From positions 20,506,457 through 20,570,456 of the forward strand of contig OZ024874.1 in the NCBI GenBank assembly GCA_964017185.1: a DNA stretch of 64,000 nt. Direction: 5' to 3'. Shown in pieces: positions 11,836-21,104 of the stretch (its first letter is position 1; every line of letters begins with the position of its first letter). This stretch comes from Rugalucina vietnamica. Lineage: Eukaryota > Mollusca > Bivalvia > Lucinida > Lucinidae. The notes under the pieces are model-generated. The model made no database searches and was not told the DNA's origin. It worked only from the letters and a program-made list of their open reading frames with translations. The position numbers and the translations under genes were made by a program.

Positions 11836-12492
11836 AATAAACATTGGCTGAACTGATAATAATTTTCTGAAGAGTAAACCAAGATGATACCACTGAAGTA
11901 TTTGACTAGATTCACAGACCTTAATTCCTGTTATTAATGTATTAAGAAATTGCCTGAAGTAGTCAAAATCTCCATGTCAGGATGCTGACATCAAAATGCT
12001 TTGAGATCATCCAGGACGGACAAATTCCAATGTATAGGTGACTGGTACCACTACAAAGTACCAATTAAATCCCGAATTTAGTGTATAGCCGGTCAGTTTA
12101 AGACTATAGGAAAGACGGTAGTTGAATGTTATTGTGGTCTAGTCCTATGTATGATACAATGAAAACAATCGCACATACTAGACTATTGGAAAGACGGAAG
12201 TTGATTGTTTTGTGGTCTAGTCGTATGTATGATATTTAAAACATTGTATTCAACTTGAAAGGAAAGTACTTTGAAAGAAGAATAAAATTCAACATGCTTA
12301 GGAGATTAAATTCACAATACGTTAACACTTGTTTATGAATAACTAACCTCTATACTGGGTTTTGCTTACACTTAATAAAGCATCCATTGTTATAAACTAT
12401 ACGTCAATAAAACTAAAAAAAAGTATACATTACAGTATCCTTTTCAAAAGTGCACATTCCAGGGTCCGTTTTATAAGATAACTTACCAAACA

Positions 12493-12505
12493 ATGAAGCT
12501 TCAAG
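12493..12505 (+). other. Orphan FUT first-exon-like microexon
   Basis: ATGAAGCTTCAAG followed by GTAAG is identical to exon 1 plus donor of FUT copy 1, preceded by CCAAACA instead of CAAACC. No transmembrane exon follows; R1 sequence starts about 40 bp downstream. It may be a relic of another FUT paralogue that lost its other exons. The same motif lies at 63012-63024. Confidence 0.45.
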
Positions 12506-12546
12506 GTAAGAATTTCGCTCTTAAGTCACATATTAAGAACTCTTAA

Positions 12547-13005
12547 TAGTCCAACTGGTGTTTTTCTTTTGCTCCGGAGTTAGTAGGTTATTCGGCGCCC
12601 AGGGATCTCCATCGTCGGGCAGCTTACTCAATCTGTGAGTCCTTGTTTTTGATTCATCAGGATGTTTATAATGATTTATTTGTTTGTTCTTGATGATTCA
12701 TTGACTAGTTAGAGATTCACCACGAGGACCGAAGAACTTACTAAATGTTATGAACCATTGCAGAAGCTGAGGGTGAGGTTAGGATCCTGTAAAACCGGTT
12801 TAAGCCCGCCAGTAACTTTGTGTTACTGATCGTTCCAAGGCGATACTTCTGTGGTGGTTCTTTTTGTTTTATGTCTTGGTGTTTAAAAATTTTTTGTGCT
12901 GTTGGCGCCTTATGTATGTTTTCATATTTTAATTAAGTTAAGGTAACTGAGTGGCCACCTTTTCCTGATCTTTGCATACTTGTACCTTTTTGCATGTGAA
13001 AAATT
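12547..13005 (-). repeat. Dispersed repeat R1 (inverted)
   Basis: Runs from CTGGTGTTTTTCTTTTGCTC to the terminus TTGTACCTTTT. An internal gap removes part of the CCACTCAGTTACC to GGTACAAG interval. A duplicated flank (TATACGTCAATAAAA through CCGTTTTATAAGATAAC) occurs on both sides, at 12402-12484 and 13020-13106. Confidence 0.8.
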
Positions 13006-13180
13006 CCGAGACGCTTAAATTATACGTCAATAAAAGTAAAAAAAAAAGTATACATTACAGTATCCTTTTCAAAAGTGCACATTCCAGGGTCCGTTTTATA
13101 AGATAACTCTTTTTGCACGTGAAAAATTCCGAGATGCAAAAAAGCTGCGCTTTCTCACTGACTTGGCTTGTCTCACATGT

Positions 13181-13288
13181 AGCCCGTGTGGGACTCGAAC
13201 CCACATCAGACACAGCGTTGAGGTGATCGAATGATTAATTGTGGTTATGAAATGTCAGCGCTTTTAACCAGTTGGCCACGGGGTCGCT
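13181..13288 (-). repeat. tRNA-derived SINE head
   Basis: On the minus strand the stretch starts GCGACCCCGTGGCCAACTGG, a Ser/Leu-type A box, and ends with the B box GGTTCGAGTCCCACACGGG. The roughly 50 bases between them do not fold as a normal anticodon and variable arm. It is therefore best read as a pol III-derived SINE head and not a tRNA gene. Confidence 0.6.
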
Positions 13289-13564
13289 CTTATATGAAAT
13301 GTGTCCGAATAAATCAACAAATGCGTGTAACTTCCTGCCATTAAATCTCCGATGCATGCTACTTGTTATTGTGCTCTTAGAAAAAAAAAACACAACTTTC
13401 CTTGCCAAAGTATTTTTTATACATTTACAGCATTTTACATACCATCATCAACTGAACAAGATCAAAAGAACCACAAACACTTTGGATTTGCGCTCTCTTA
13501 TGGACTGACACTGAGAAATTTCAGTCTTTACTAATTACATTATACTTTGCAGTAAAACCTTAAC

Positions 13565-13708
13565 ATATTTACCAGTACTGCTTGCAGGTGTGCCAGGTGC
13601 TTTTTTCTCGGGGCTCTCCCGTTTTCGCCACACCTACTGATTGGGCCGTCTCATAAGAGCTGAAATTATCTTGAAAGAGACGTTAAACTAAATAAAAATA
13701 AAATAAAA

Positions 13709-13760
<52 letters not shown>

Positions 13761-13765
13761 ATAAA
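13565..13765 (+). repeat. SINE 3' end with (AAAT)n tail
   Basis: AAAGAGACGTTAAACTAAAT followed by about 80 bp of (AAAT)n. Tails of this form end many molluscan SINEs. It lies just upstream of duplication I's right copy. Confidence 0.65.
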
Positions 13766-13978
13766 AAACAAAATTTTTGATAAAAATATGATTTTCAAGT
13801 CCTTGTCTTCTCGAGCCAGTGGGACTACCCTTTGACTACACTTTGCTCACGCGTACCATGTTCTTTGTTACATTACGTGTATAATATATCTATAACATGA
13901 AATCTCGTTTTGTTACAAAATATAACATGATATATTTTATGGGGCAACCTGAATTTCTTTGTTAGAAGGTAGCAAACC

Positions 13979-16183
13979 ATGAAGCTTGAAGGTAAGATGT
14001 TTGTAACTTACTTCATTTCATCTGTGGTGTATTTAAATGGTAACCTGCGTCTATAATCTTTTGTTTTGGAAATTATGGCTCAGCATCAAAGTCTGTTAAA
14101 ATATATTGTGGCTGATTAAGTACCTTCTGATCGATTGATATTTTCTTTACGATGGCATGACACCCAAACTATGCTCGAGAATATAAGGCACCCAAGTAAA
14201 CAACTAAGGCTTATATGAAAAATGGACGGTTTGACTTGAGCCATTTTTCCTGGGCAGGCTCAGACCTTCTGAACACCTGATCAGTAGTCAGATGGCCAGT
14301 CAGAAGTTTATATACTGTGCCTGGAGACACGAGCAGACTATCTATTTCTCACAGCCTTAATGAGCGGGGACCCTGTAAATATCAAATTGTTAATTGCTCT
14401 TCATCTGCTTCTCTGCTAAGGAGTCCCAAAACATTTGCCTTTTAATCGAAGTTTACGTGTTCGACACAGTATCATTCACTATAATCCAACTTACACAATT
14501 TCAGATGTAACCGGCTGTAGATATTTTAAGACAGTATGTATAACAGTTGCCACCGCAATGGTTTTCGTTGCTTACATGTGCATCGGGAGTTCTTCGAAAC
14601 ACTTCCAACACTCGCCCTTTCGTAAGTAGTCCAGTTTGGAAATGTATCTGTAAAAATATAATTTAATCGTTTTGATGGATGAGACTGTTTTATTTTACCA
14701 GTTTTGCGCTAAAGATAAAGTAACTAGCAGGAAGCTGAATAGAACTTTGATCTGATCGGCAAAACACATTGAAAACTTGAAGGATTATTGAATATTTAAT
14801 GATCTGTATTGCACAGGCACCACCACGGCCATACGATACTTACTTCGAAACCAAAGCAATGTAGATAGCAAAACGGAAAGCAGGCCATCAACAGTTACTG
14901 TCACAGTTGATCGGTTACGCGGGCGAATGGCGGGTGTCGACAAAGCTTTACTACATGTATACAACCAAAGCGAGAAGCAGTTAGTCAAAAACTCTAATGA
15001 TATATCTCCAATCATGAATGTATCACAGGAATTGTTAAGCGGACGATTGTCGGGCGTCCGTAAAGCTCTACTACATGTATACAACCAACGCGAGACGCAG
15101 GAAGTAAATCACTCTAATGATAGACCTTTGTTAGTTGATATCACAGAGGAATTGTTAAGTGGACGAGTGTCGGACGTCCATCTGAGTAGTCAAACGTCAC
15201 CAGATTCTATCAAGAATGGAGCTCACCGAATCTTGTGGTATAACAAACCTTACTGGATCAACAACTTAGCTGTAAACGATTGCTTGAAGACATGTACATA
15301 CAGAAACTGTGAATCAATTTCTAACGTTACGGTAATAAGACAAAGTTCAGCGGTGATATTCTGTTTAACAACAAATGGAATTGGACAAACTCCACCCCTT
15401 AATTCGACGGAAAGACCGACGGACCAGGCCTGGATTTTCATTGCAATGGAATCGCCATTTCATCTGAATAGACTCTATAAACATCTTCGTCCAACGTGGA
15501 TAAATAGTTTCAACTGGTCAATGAGCTATATGTTGGATTCGGATATAATTCTTCCTTATGGGTATTTAACCACTAGAGAATCTCGCCCGGAGCGAAATTA
15601 TACGGAGATATTTAGAACTAAGACAAAATTTGCAGCGTGGGTTGTGAGTAATTGCCATACAGTGAGTTTACGAGAACAATTCGTCAAAAAGCTGAAAAAA
15701 TTCGGATTGGAAATAGACATTTACGGGGTGTGTGGACAACGATTGGGCACTGATCCATTGCAAATGATCGACAAAAGCTACAAATTTTACTTGGGATTTG
15801 AAAATTCATTATGTTCTGATTATATAACTGAAAAGTTCTTCAAATATTATAAGCTAAACACAGTTGTGATTGTAAGAGGCGGTGCAGATTATAAAAGAAT
15901 ACTTCCGCATGGTACATACATTGACACAGCAGACTTTAAAAGTGTCAAGGGACTAGTAAGTTTTCTGAAAAACGTTGGCTCCAATGAAACATTGTACACC
16001 GATTACTTGAAAAGGAAAGACAAGTACCATTCTATTTGGGACATTACTACTATTTGTCCGTCGTTTTGTGCTTTATGTAGAAAACTAAATTATTTGAACA
16101 AATACAGAAGGGTCTATGAAACTGTCCCAACTTATAGTCACTCATGCGTTAAACCTCTCGACATTGATACAGGTGATGTCTAG
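13979..16183 (+). CDS. Alpha-fucosyltransferase, GT10 family (three exons)
   Basis: The gene model is exon 1 13979-13991, exon 2 14505-14621 and exon 3 14817-16183, with GT-AG junctions (GTAAGA, GTAAGT donors; TTTCAG, TGCACAG acceptors) and phases that match. It encodes 498 aa. Residues 1-13 are a short cytoplasmic tail (MKLEDVTGCRYFK) and about 14-32 a signal anchor (TVCITVATAMVFVAYMCIG). Residues about 65-165 are a stem with two and a half copies of a roughly 40-aa repeat containing KALLHVYNQ and (L)LSGR. The GT10 N-terminal domain follows (WINSFNWSMSYMLDSDI), then the C-terminal domain with AAWVVSNC, IDIYGVCG and the conserved FENSLCSDYITEKFF (about 371-385). GT10 proteins are Golgi type II enzymes that move fucose from GDP-fucose to GlcNAc, often alpha-1,3. 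Acceptor specificity cannot be read here. The ATG is chosen because only the 13-nt exon gives an in-phase Met before the anchor. Confidence 0.88.
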
Positions 16184-16394
16184 TAAACTTACACTACCTG
16201 TGATTAGTCTTTAGACAAGCTCTAGACAAGTGAAGGACAATTGATCAAAGTTCACAATGTTGTATATTAACATCCTATTAACCCATAATTGATAATGGAT
16301 TTTCCCATCATTATCATTTGGGTGAGTCCATTTTTGTGTTTAGGGGCGTTAGGAGTGATTTGGAATTTTTATTCCATTTTTCGATGAAATTTCC

Positions 16395-16468
16395 TTAAGC
16401 AAACAGAATAGCCCCAGATGGGACGCCGCGTTCTGCGGCGTCACATCTGGGGCTATCCTGTTTGCCTT
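16395..16468. repeat. Long-stem hairpin repeat
   Basis: A stem of about 31 bp with few mismatches: GCAAACAGAATAGCCCCAGA on the left pairs with TCTGGGGCTATCCTGTTTGC on the right, around GACGCCGC-GTTC-TGCGGCGTC. It lies about 210 bp 3' of the FUT copy 2 stop and is absent after copy 1. Palindromes of this style are common in bivalve genomes (recollection). Confidence 0.85.
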
Positions 16469-16474
16469 TGTCTC

Positions 16475-16477
<3 letters not shown>

Positions 16478-16522
<45 letters not shown>

Positions 16523-16529
16523 AGGAGGG

Positions 16530-16579
<50 letters not shown>
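16478..16579. repeat. GA microsatellite
   Basis: Two (GA)n runs split by CCAGGAGGGAAACA. Positional equivalent of 2721-2796. Confidence 0.95.
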
Positions 16580-16583
<4 letters not shown>

Positions 16584-16921
16584 AGGGAGATTTTCTTGTA
16601 ACAGATGAATTCGAAATGGGATTAATGTTTATAGACTAAATCGTGCTTGGGTTTCATTTCTGCATCAATTTCATCCTGGTGGCATCGCATAGCCAAAGCT
16701 ATCTAGACTGCAAAATCATTTCAAGATTACGTTAATTTTGTACATTTTTTCTTGGAGTTTTAATTCCAGTTTAGTATCAAAGTGTAATAAACAATAAATT
16801 TTGCAATAATGCTTGTGCGCATGTACTGAAATATTCAGTGCTTATTTTTCATATTTAATGGTAAACAAAATTTAAGAGTTTTGTCAATGTCAAAATATTT
16901 AAGAACATCATGAGCACGGGG

Positions 16922-17069
16922 CATTGACGTTTAATGTCAACAATCAAAATAAAAGGTCCAAAGTGCCCCAAATCCCCTTTTTCCTGAACTGCTCAGCGTA
17001 GCATTTCAGAAAAAGGGTTTAAGGGCGCTTTGTACCTTTTATTTTGATTGTAGACATTGAACGTCAATG
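16922..17069. repeat. Foldback palindrome between FUT and Olig copy 2
   Basis: Same family as 3219-3369. Both arms contain CAATCAAAATAAAAGGT or its complement. The spacer (GAACTGCTCAGCGTAGCATT) is also partly palindromic. Confidence 0.85.
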
Positions 17070-17469
17070 TCCTGTGCATGGAGACAAACCAGAAAGAGAC
17101 ATGAAAATTAACATTAAACAACTTGCTTAGCACACAGAAACGGCAGTCTGTTTGGGCATAAATTCATCTCTGCGAAATGGTTGAACTGTTTACACAAAAT
17201 GTATAAAGAACAAGCATTTCTCTAAGAAAGAAAAACACCACTTTAACACCCATCCATTTGTTATATTCTAATATCGGTGCATATTCATGTTCACGTTTGA
17301 ACTGCAAAATTTCCGTATGGCATAACATTAGCCTTTGTTTGTCAAATTTAATTTTCAAAACCTGCTGATTAATACTAATGGAACTTAGGTAACGACGTAC
17401 CAAATCAAAGTTTCCGTTTTTTTCATATCGTAAGTCTTAGAGTAATTAATCAAACAATAACCGCATATT

Positions 17470-18206
17470 AACTATCATAAATGTTATTTTAACATGTTAT
17501 AAGACTCAGCCAGACTGCTTCACAAACTGGACTTCCGGATTGCTGTTCTGTGAAATCCTGATTTAAAGTTCTGTCACTTGGATAACCTGGTATCATTCCA
17601 CAATTTCTGATTTCGGCACAAACATTTCTAAGTCCCAAGGAGTACACATGTTCCTGGAAAGGTACCGACCCATACGCGTATCCACTCATATGATGTAATC
17701 CAGCACGTTCAGGAGATGCATTGGGTAATCGTGGGTAATTTGGATGTAATGGGATTGTAAACGGCCTTGTAGGCAACGATGCTTGGTAGCCAATTGCCTG
17801 ACCCTGCATACGTGTATTAATACTGTCCCGGTAAATTTCATCCAAAAGTTGTTTCATTTCCTCGACTGATTTTGTTAGCATCTGTATATAATTCCGTGCC
17901 AAGGTGAGTGTTGCAATCTTTGACAACTTTCTAACTGAGGGTCCATTAGCATACGGCATCACTTCACGTAAACTATCCATAGCCACATTTAAATCATGCA
18001 TGCGTTTTCGTTCTCGCATGTTTATTCTGTGACGCAAATCCGTCGGTTTCTGTGCGTAGTTAATTGCCTTAGACTACCTGGTTTGTCGAATCGAACGGGA
18101 TTCTTTCGAGTTCTGGTCTTATGTCGTTAGAATATTCTTTAGATTCGGCTGCACTTTCTGTGATATCTATTTCACTTGTTGTTTCCACGTCAGAATTATT
18201 TTCCAT
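17470..18206 (-). pseudogene. Olig-like bHLH copy 2 (two frameshifts)
   Basis: The ancestral start survives (ATG at 18204-18206, [14 protein letters not shown]), but that frame ends at TAA 18069-18071 after 45 codons. A one-base shift in the linker separates it from the bHLH frame. The bHLH part (17489-18037) is otherwise intact: [24 protein letters not shown] and [15 protein letters not shown]. Near the C-terminus a one-base deletion replaces the conserved VLTESYKMLK end by VWLSLITC. A protein could only be made from the internal Met in the basic region. Olig-family factors normally act in neural lineage specification as E-box-binding regulators. The two frame breaks favour a pseudogene; a sequencing error at one site could rescue the N-terminal link. 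Confidence 0.8.
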
Positions 18207-18423
18207 TTTGCAGAATATGAAATTGATAGTGTTAATGTACAAAAACAAATATTCTTACGATGTTTTTTTTTTTCGTTCAGTCCTCCGCTTGCTATTGTTC
18301 ACCCTTTCCAGCCTCAATGTTTTATTAATTCATGCAGATTTTCCATGCTCGTTCGAAATACATGTATACGCCTTTGAATAAAAATTGGTGTATGGAAGCT
18401 ACATGTTCTGACATGATTTGAAT

Positions 18424-18540
18424 TTGACAGGAGACGATTTTCTAATTGACTGACAACCCAACTTAATTTTGTATTTTGTCACTTAAGTCGCGAAAGAGGT
18501 GGAGCAATAATGACCACAAAGATAATTAGCTTAGATCGAT
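18424..18540 (-). promoter_or_regulatory. Conserved upstream block of Olig copy 2
   Basis: Same ordered motifs as the other copies: CTAATTGACTGACAACCC, AAGTCGCGAAAGAGG (E2F-like TTTCGCGACTT on the gene strand), AATGACCAC and GCTAATTATC on the gene strand. Confidence 0.55.
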
Positions 18541-18660
18541 GAACTTCACAAAGCAGAGTTTTGTGGAGATACAATTATAATTCTGGTTATGTGTTCGCTC
18601 ATTTATGGACACAATGTAGTTAGGCGACAATTTCCGCGTTGTTGTAGCAAAACACTTTCC

Positions 18661-18740
18661 TGTTAGCATAGTGATCAGATCGTCCGCTTCGGGAGCGGGA
18701 CGTCATGGGATCGATCCCGGACCGCGTCATCCAAAAGACG
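18661..18740 (+). repeat. tRNA-derived SINE head
   Basis: TTAGCATAGTGATCAGA resembles an A box, then CGCTTCGGGAGCGGG and the B-box-like GGGATCGATCCC. The following CGCGTCATCCAAAAGACG is typical of SINE bodies. Acceptor pairing is poor, so it is not a tRNA gene. Confidence 0.55.
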
Positions 18741-18935
18741 TAAACATGGTACCAGCCTACCTTGCTTGACCAAGCATTATGAGGCAAACACTGGGGCACT
18801 CCTTTGTCATGTTTTGCTAGACTTGCGATGTACGTGGTGCTGTATATTTGGGAGCAGAAAAGTCAGTGTTTACCTTGTAAAACTGAGCGCCAAGCAAAGT
18901 AGCCAATGGTATCATTTTAACGCCTTTAGTATGAT

Positions 18936-19004
18936 GCGGCCCGGGATCGAACCCACGACCCCCCGCTCCCGAAACGGGCGCTCTGACCATAAGGCTAACG
19001 GGAC
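18936..19004 (-). repeat. tRNA-derived SINE head (Pro-like)
   Basis: On the minus strand: GGTCCCGTTAGCCTTATGGT, a GTTTCGGGAG anticodon-loop-like segment (CGG) and GGTTCGATCCC. The T-stem and acceptor stem pair only partly, and GCGTCATGC-type SINE sequence adjoins. A related, more damaged copy follows at 19160-19250. Confidence 0.55.
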
Positions 19005-19159
19005 CAGTATTCCGAAATAGCCAATCGATTTTTACGTTTGTGCATTAGAATAGAAACGTGATACATCAATTAATGTATGCATAACTGAAAAAAATCATTG
19101 TTTAGCCAAAACTCGCACTGCACTGCCTACCTTGCTTGGCGCTAAGCAAAGGTAGCCGA

Positions 19160-19250
19160 TGGCTTTTGCATGACGCGGCCCAGGAACGAACCCACGACCT
19201 CTCGCTCCCGAAACGGATCGGTGCTCTAACCCTTTGGGTAACGGGACCAG
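19160..19250 (-). repeat. tRNA-derived SINE head, damaged
   Basis: Minus-strand GGTCCCGTTACCCAAAGGGT, then CGTTTCGGGAGCGAGAGG and GGTTCGTTCC. It has the same architecture as 18936-19004 with an insertion in the anticodon arm. Confidence 0.5.
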
Positions 19251-19298
19251 TATACCGAATGTGCGTTCGAAACATAAGCAAACGTGATACAACATAAG

Positions 19299-19640
19299 TT
19301 AATCCATGCATAACTGAAGAAGTCATTTTCAGTAGCCAACACTCGCACTGTACAAAATGAAAAGCGGCTAAAGCTGTGGTAACGCTGGAGAAATTTTAAC
19401 GTCACGCCAGGATATGGCAGCCATGTCTTACTATTTGGTCGTCTAGAATGTATAAATGCCAGAACTTCGTCTCTCACATTCTGCTGCCACTGGAAATCAG
19501 CTGTTGTTGGATTCTTGATATAGTCTCTGATAAAACCAAAGAAAGCAAAACACAAACCCGCACGTGCATCGAGTACGAAGCATTGAAGGGGATTATAGCG
19601 ATATACTGCTGACTCGAATGTAGACAAACACAATTATCGT
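19299..19640 (-). pseudogene. Carboxylesterase last-exon relic A
   Basis: The minus strand encodes FFGFIRDYIKNPTTADFQWQ and QNVRDEVLAFIHS, then RRPNSKTWLPYPGVT. All match the C-terminal half of the esterase exon at 21105-21706. A frameshift follows PYPGVT and the terminal stop is lost. No upstream esterase exons accompany it. It is the outermost unit of a tandem triplication of this exon region, with shared 3' flanks (GACTAGTCAGCCAGCG) near 19770 and 20730. Confidence 0.8.
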
Positions 19641-20117
19641 ATTTCGATGGACAACACAATGCAGAGTGTTGTGGCGACACAGCTCTGATTCTGGTTATGT
19701 TTAAATTTGGCGACAGATGAAGTCAGACACGCTTGGGATTGTCTTTTTAACTTGCAAATTCCGACTAGTCAGCCAGCGTTCAGTTTCGGTATATGGTTTT
19801 ACATTTTATTAATCCATTTATGTGTACACATACATTAAATATTTTATTCTCTAACCAAAACTAGGGCTAGTCTATTATTTCCAGTGCTGAACTAGATTGT
19901 TTTACACGTTGTGCCGTGTTAGTATTGATGACTTGTGAAGCGACAATGTTTTCAAAGCAGCGATTAGTGCTTAAACAGCAACGTTCCGAGACTAGAGACT
20001 TGTAATAAAACTCAGGGACATTGGTGAACTTCAGGTTTCATACATCAAACAATTTGGAAATAGCCAATCGTTGGTGCTTTAGGGAAATCAGGAAATCAAT
20101 GAAGAGATGATACAGCA

Positions 20118-20590
20118 TTAATTAATCCATGCATAACTGAAAAAGTCATTGTTTAGCCAAAATTCACACTGCACAGGATGAAAGGCGGCTAAAGCTGTGG
20201 TAACACCGGAGAAATTTGCCGTCACGCCAGGATATGGCAGCCATGTCTCACTCTTTGGTCGCCCACGGAATGTATGAATGATAGAACTTCGTCTCTCACA
20301 TTCTGCTGCCACTGGAGATCAGCTGTTGTTGGATTCTTGATATAGTCTGCTCATTCGGCTTACTAAATGTATTCATGGTCTTAGTACCTTATTGTTAGTT
20401 TGTTTTTTTCCCGCCTCGGTTTTTGGAGTGGGAATCTTTTTTTTCTGATTGCGCCTTTTCCTGATCGTTGCCTACTTGTACCTTTTGATAAACCCAAAGA
20501 AAGCAAAACAAAAACCCACACATGCATCAAGTACGAAGCATTGAAGGGGATCATAGCGATATACTGCTGACTCGAATGTGGACAAGTATA
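20118..20590 (-). pseudogene. Carboxylesterase last-exon relic B, split by R1
   Basis: The C-terminal end GRPKSETWLPYPGVTANFSG to FFSYAWIN is readable (20118-20312). The part encoding the region around the catalytic His lies at 20488-20590, and an R1 fragment (20344-20487) has landed between them. A frameshift separates FIHS from GRPKS. The His codon region is itself damaged. Clearly non-functional. Confidence 0.85.
20344..20487 (-). repeat. Dispersed repeat R1, terminal 144 bp
   Basis: From GCTCATTCGGCTTAC to the terminus TTGTACCTTTT. Its insertion interrupts the esterase exon relic B, so it is younger than the exon duplication. Confidence 0.85.
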
Positions 20591-21104
20591 ATTAGCTTTA
20601 GATCGATGGACTACACAATGCAGAGTGTTGTGTCGATGCAGGTTGGGTTCTGTCTATGTTTAAATTTGGCAATAGATGAAGTCAGGCACACTTGGGTTTG
20701 TCTTTTTAACTTGAAAATACCGACTAGTCAGCCAGCGTCCAGTTTCGGTATACGGTTTTACATTTTATTAATCCATTTATGTGTACACATACATTAAATA
20801 TTTTATTCTTTAGTTTAAATTTCTAACCAAAAGTAGGGCTAGTCTATTACTTCCAGTGCTGAACTAAATTGTTTCACACGTTGTGCAGCATATGCCGTGT
20901 TAGTATTGATGACTTGTGAAAGCCACAGTGTTTTCAAAGCAGTGATTAATGCTTAAGCTCAGTGCTTAAGACTTGTAACAAAGACTTAGTTTAGAGATCA
21001 TGGACATTTGTGAACTTCAGGTTTCATACATCAAACAATTTTGGAAATAGCCAATCGTTGGTGCATTAGGGAAATAAGAAAAACAATGAAAAGATGATAC
21101 AGCA

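Larger units (their letters stand above)
3237..13165. repeat. Segmental duplication II, left copy
   Basis: Matches 50657-63705 in direct orientation after removal of the LTR element at 51917-56876. Examples of paired landmarks are 4549 with 56877, 5428 with 57752, 10855 with 61375 and 12493 with 63012. The left copy retains the right half of the TIR element (6504-8200), which is deleted from the right copy. It also has an extra insert at about 10242-10387. Confidence 0.9.
13880..18550. repeat. Segmental duplication I, right copy
   Basis: Direct-repeat partner of 1-4803, holding the intact fucosyltransferase and Olig copy 2. It differs by lacking the intron 1 insertion, by a hairpin repeat at 16395-16468 and by a longer GA tract. 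Confidence 0.9.

Noticed and set aside
18936..19004. Possible tRNA-Pro(CGG) gene
   Set aside because: Acceptor and T stems pair poorly, SINE-like sequence adjoins and a damaged sister copy is close by; a SINE head is more likely.
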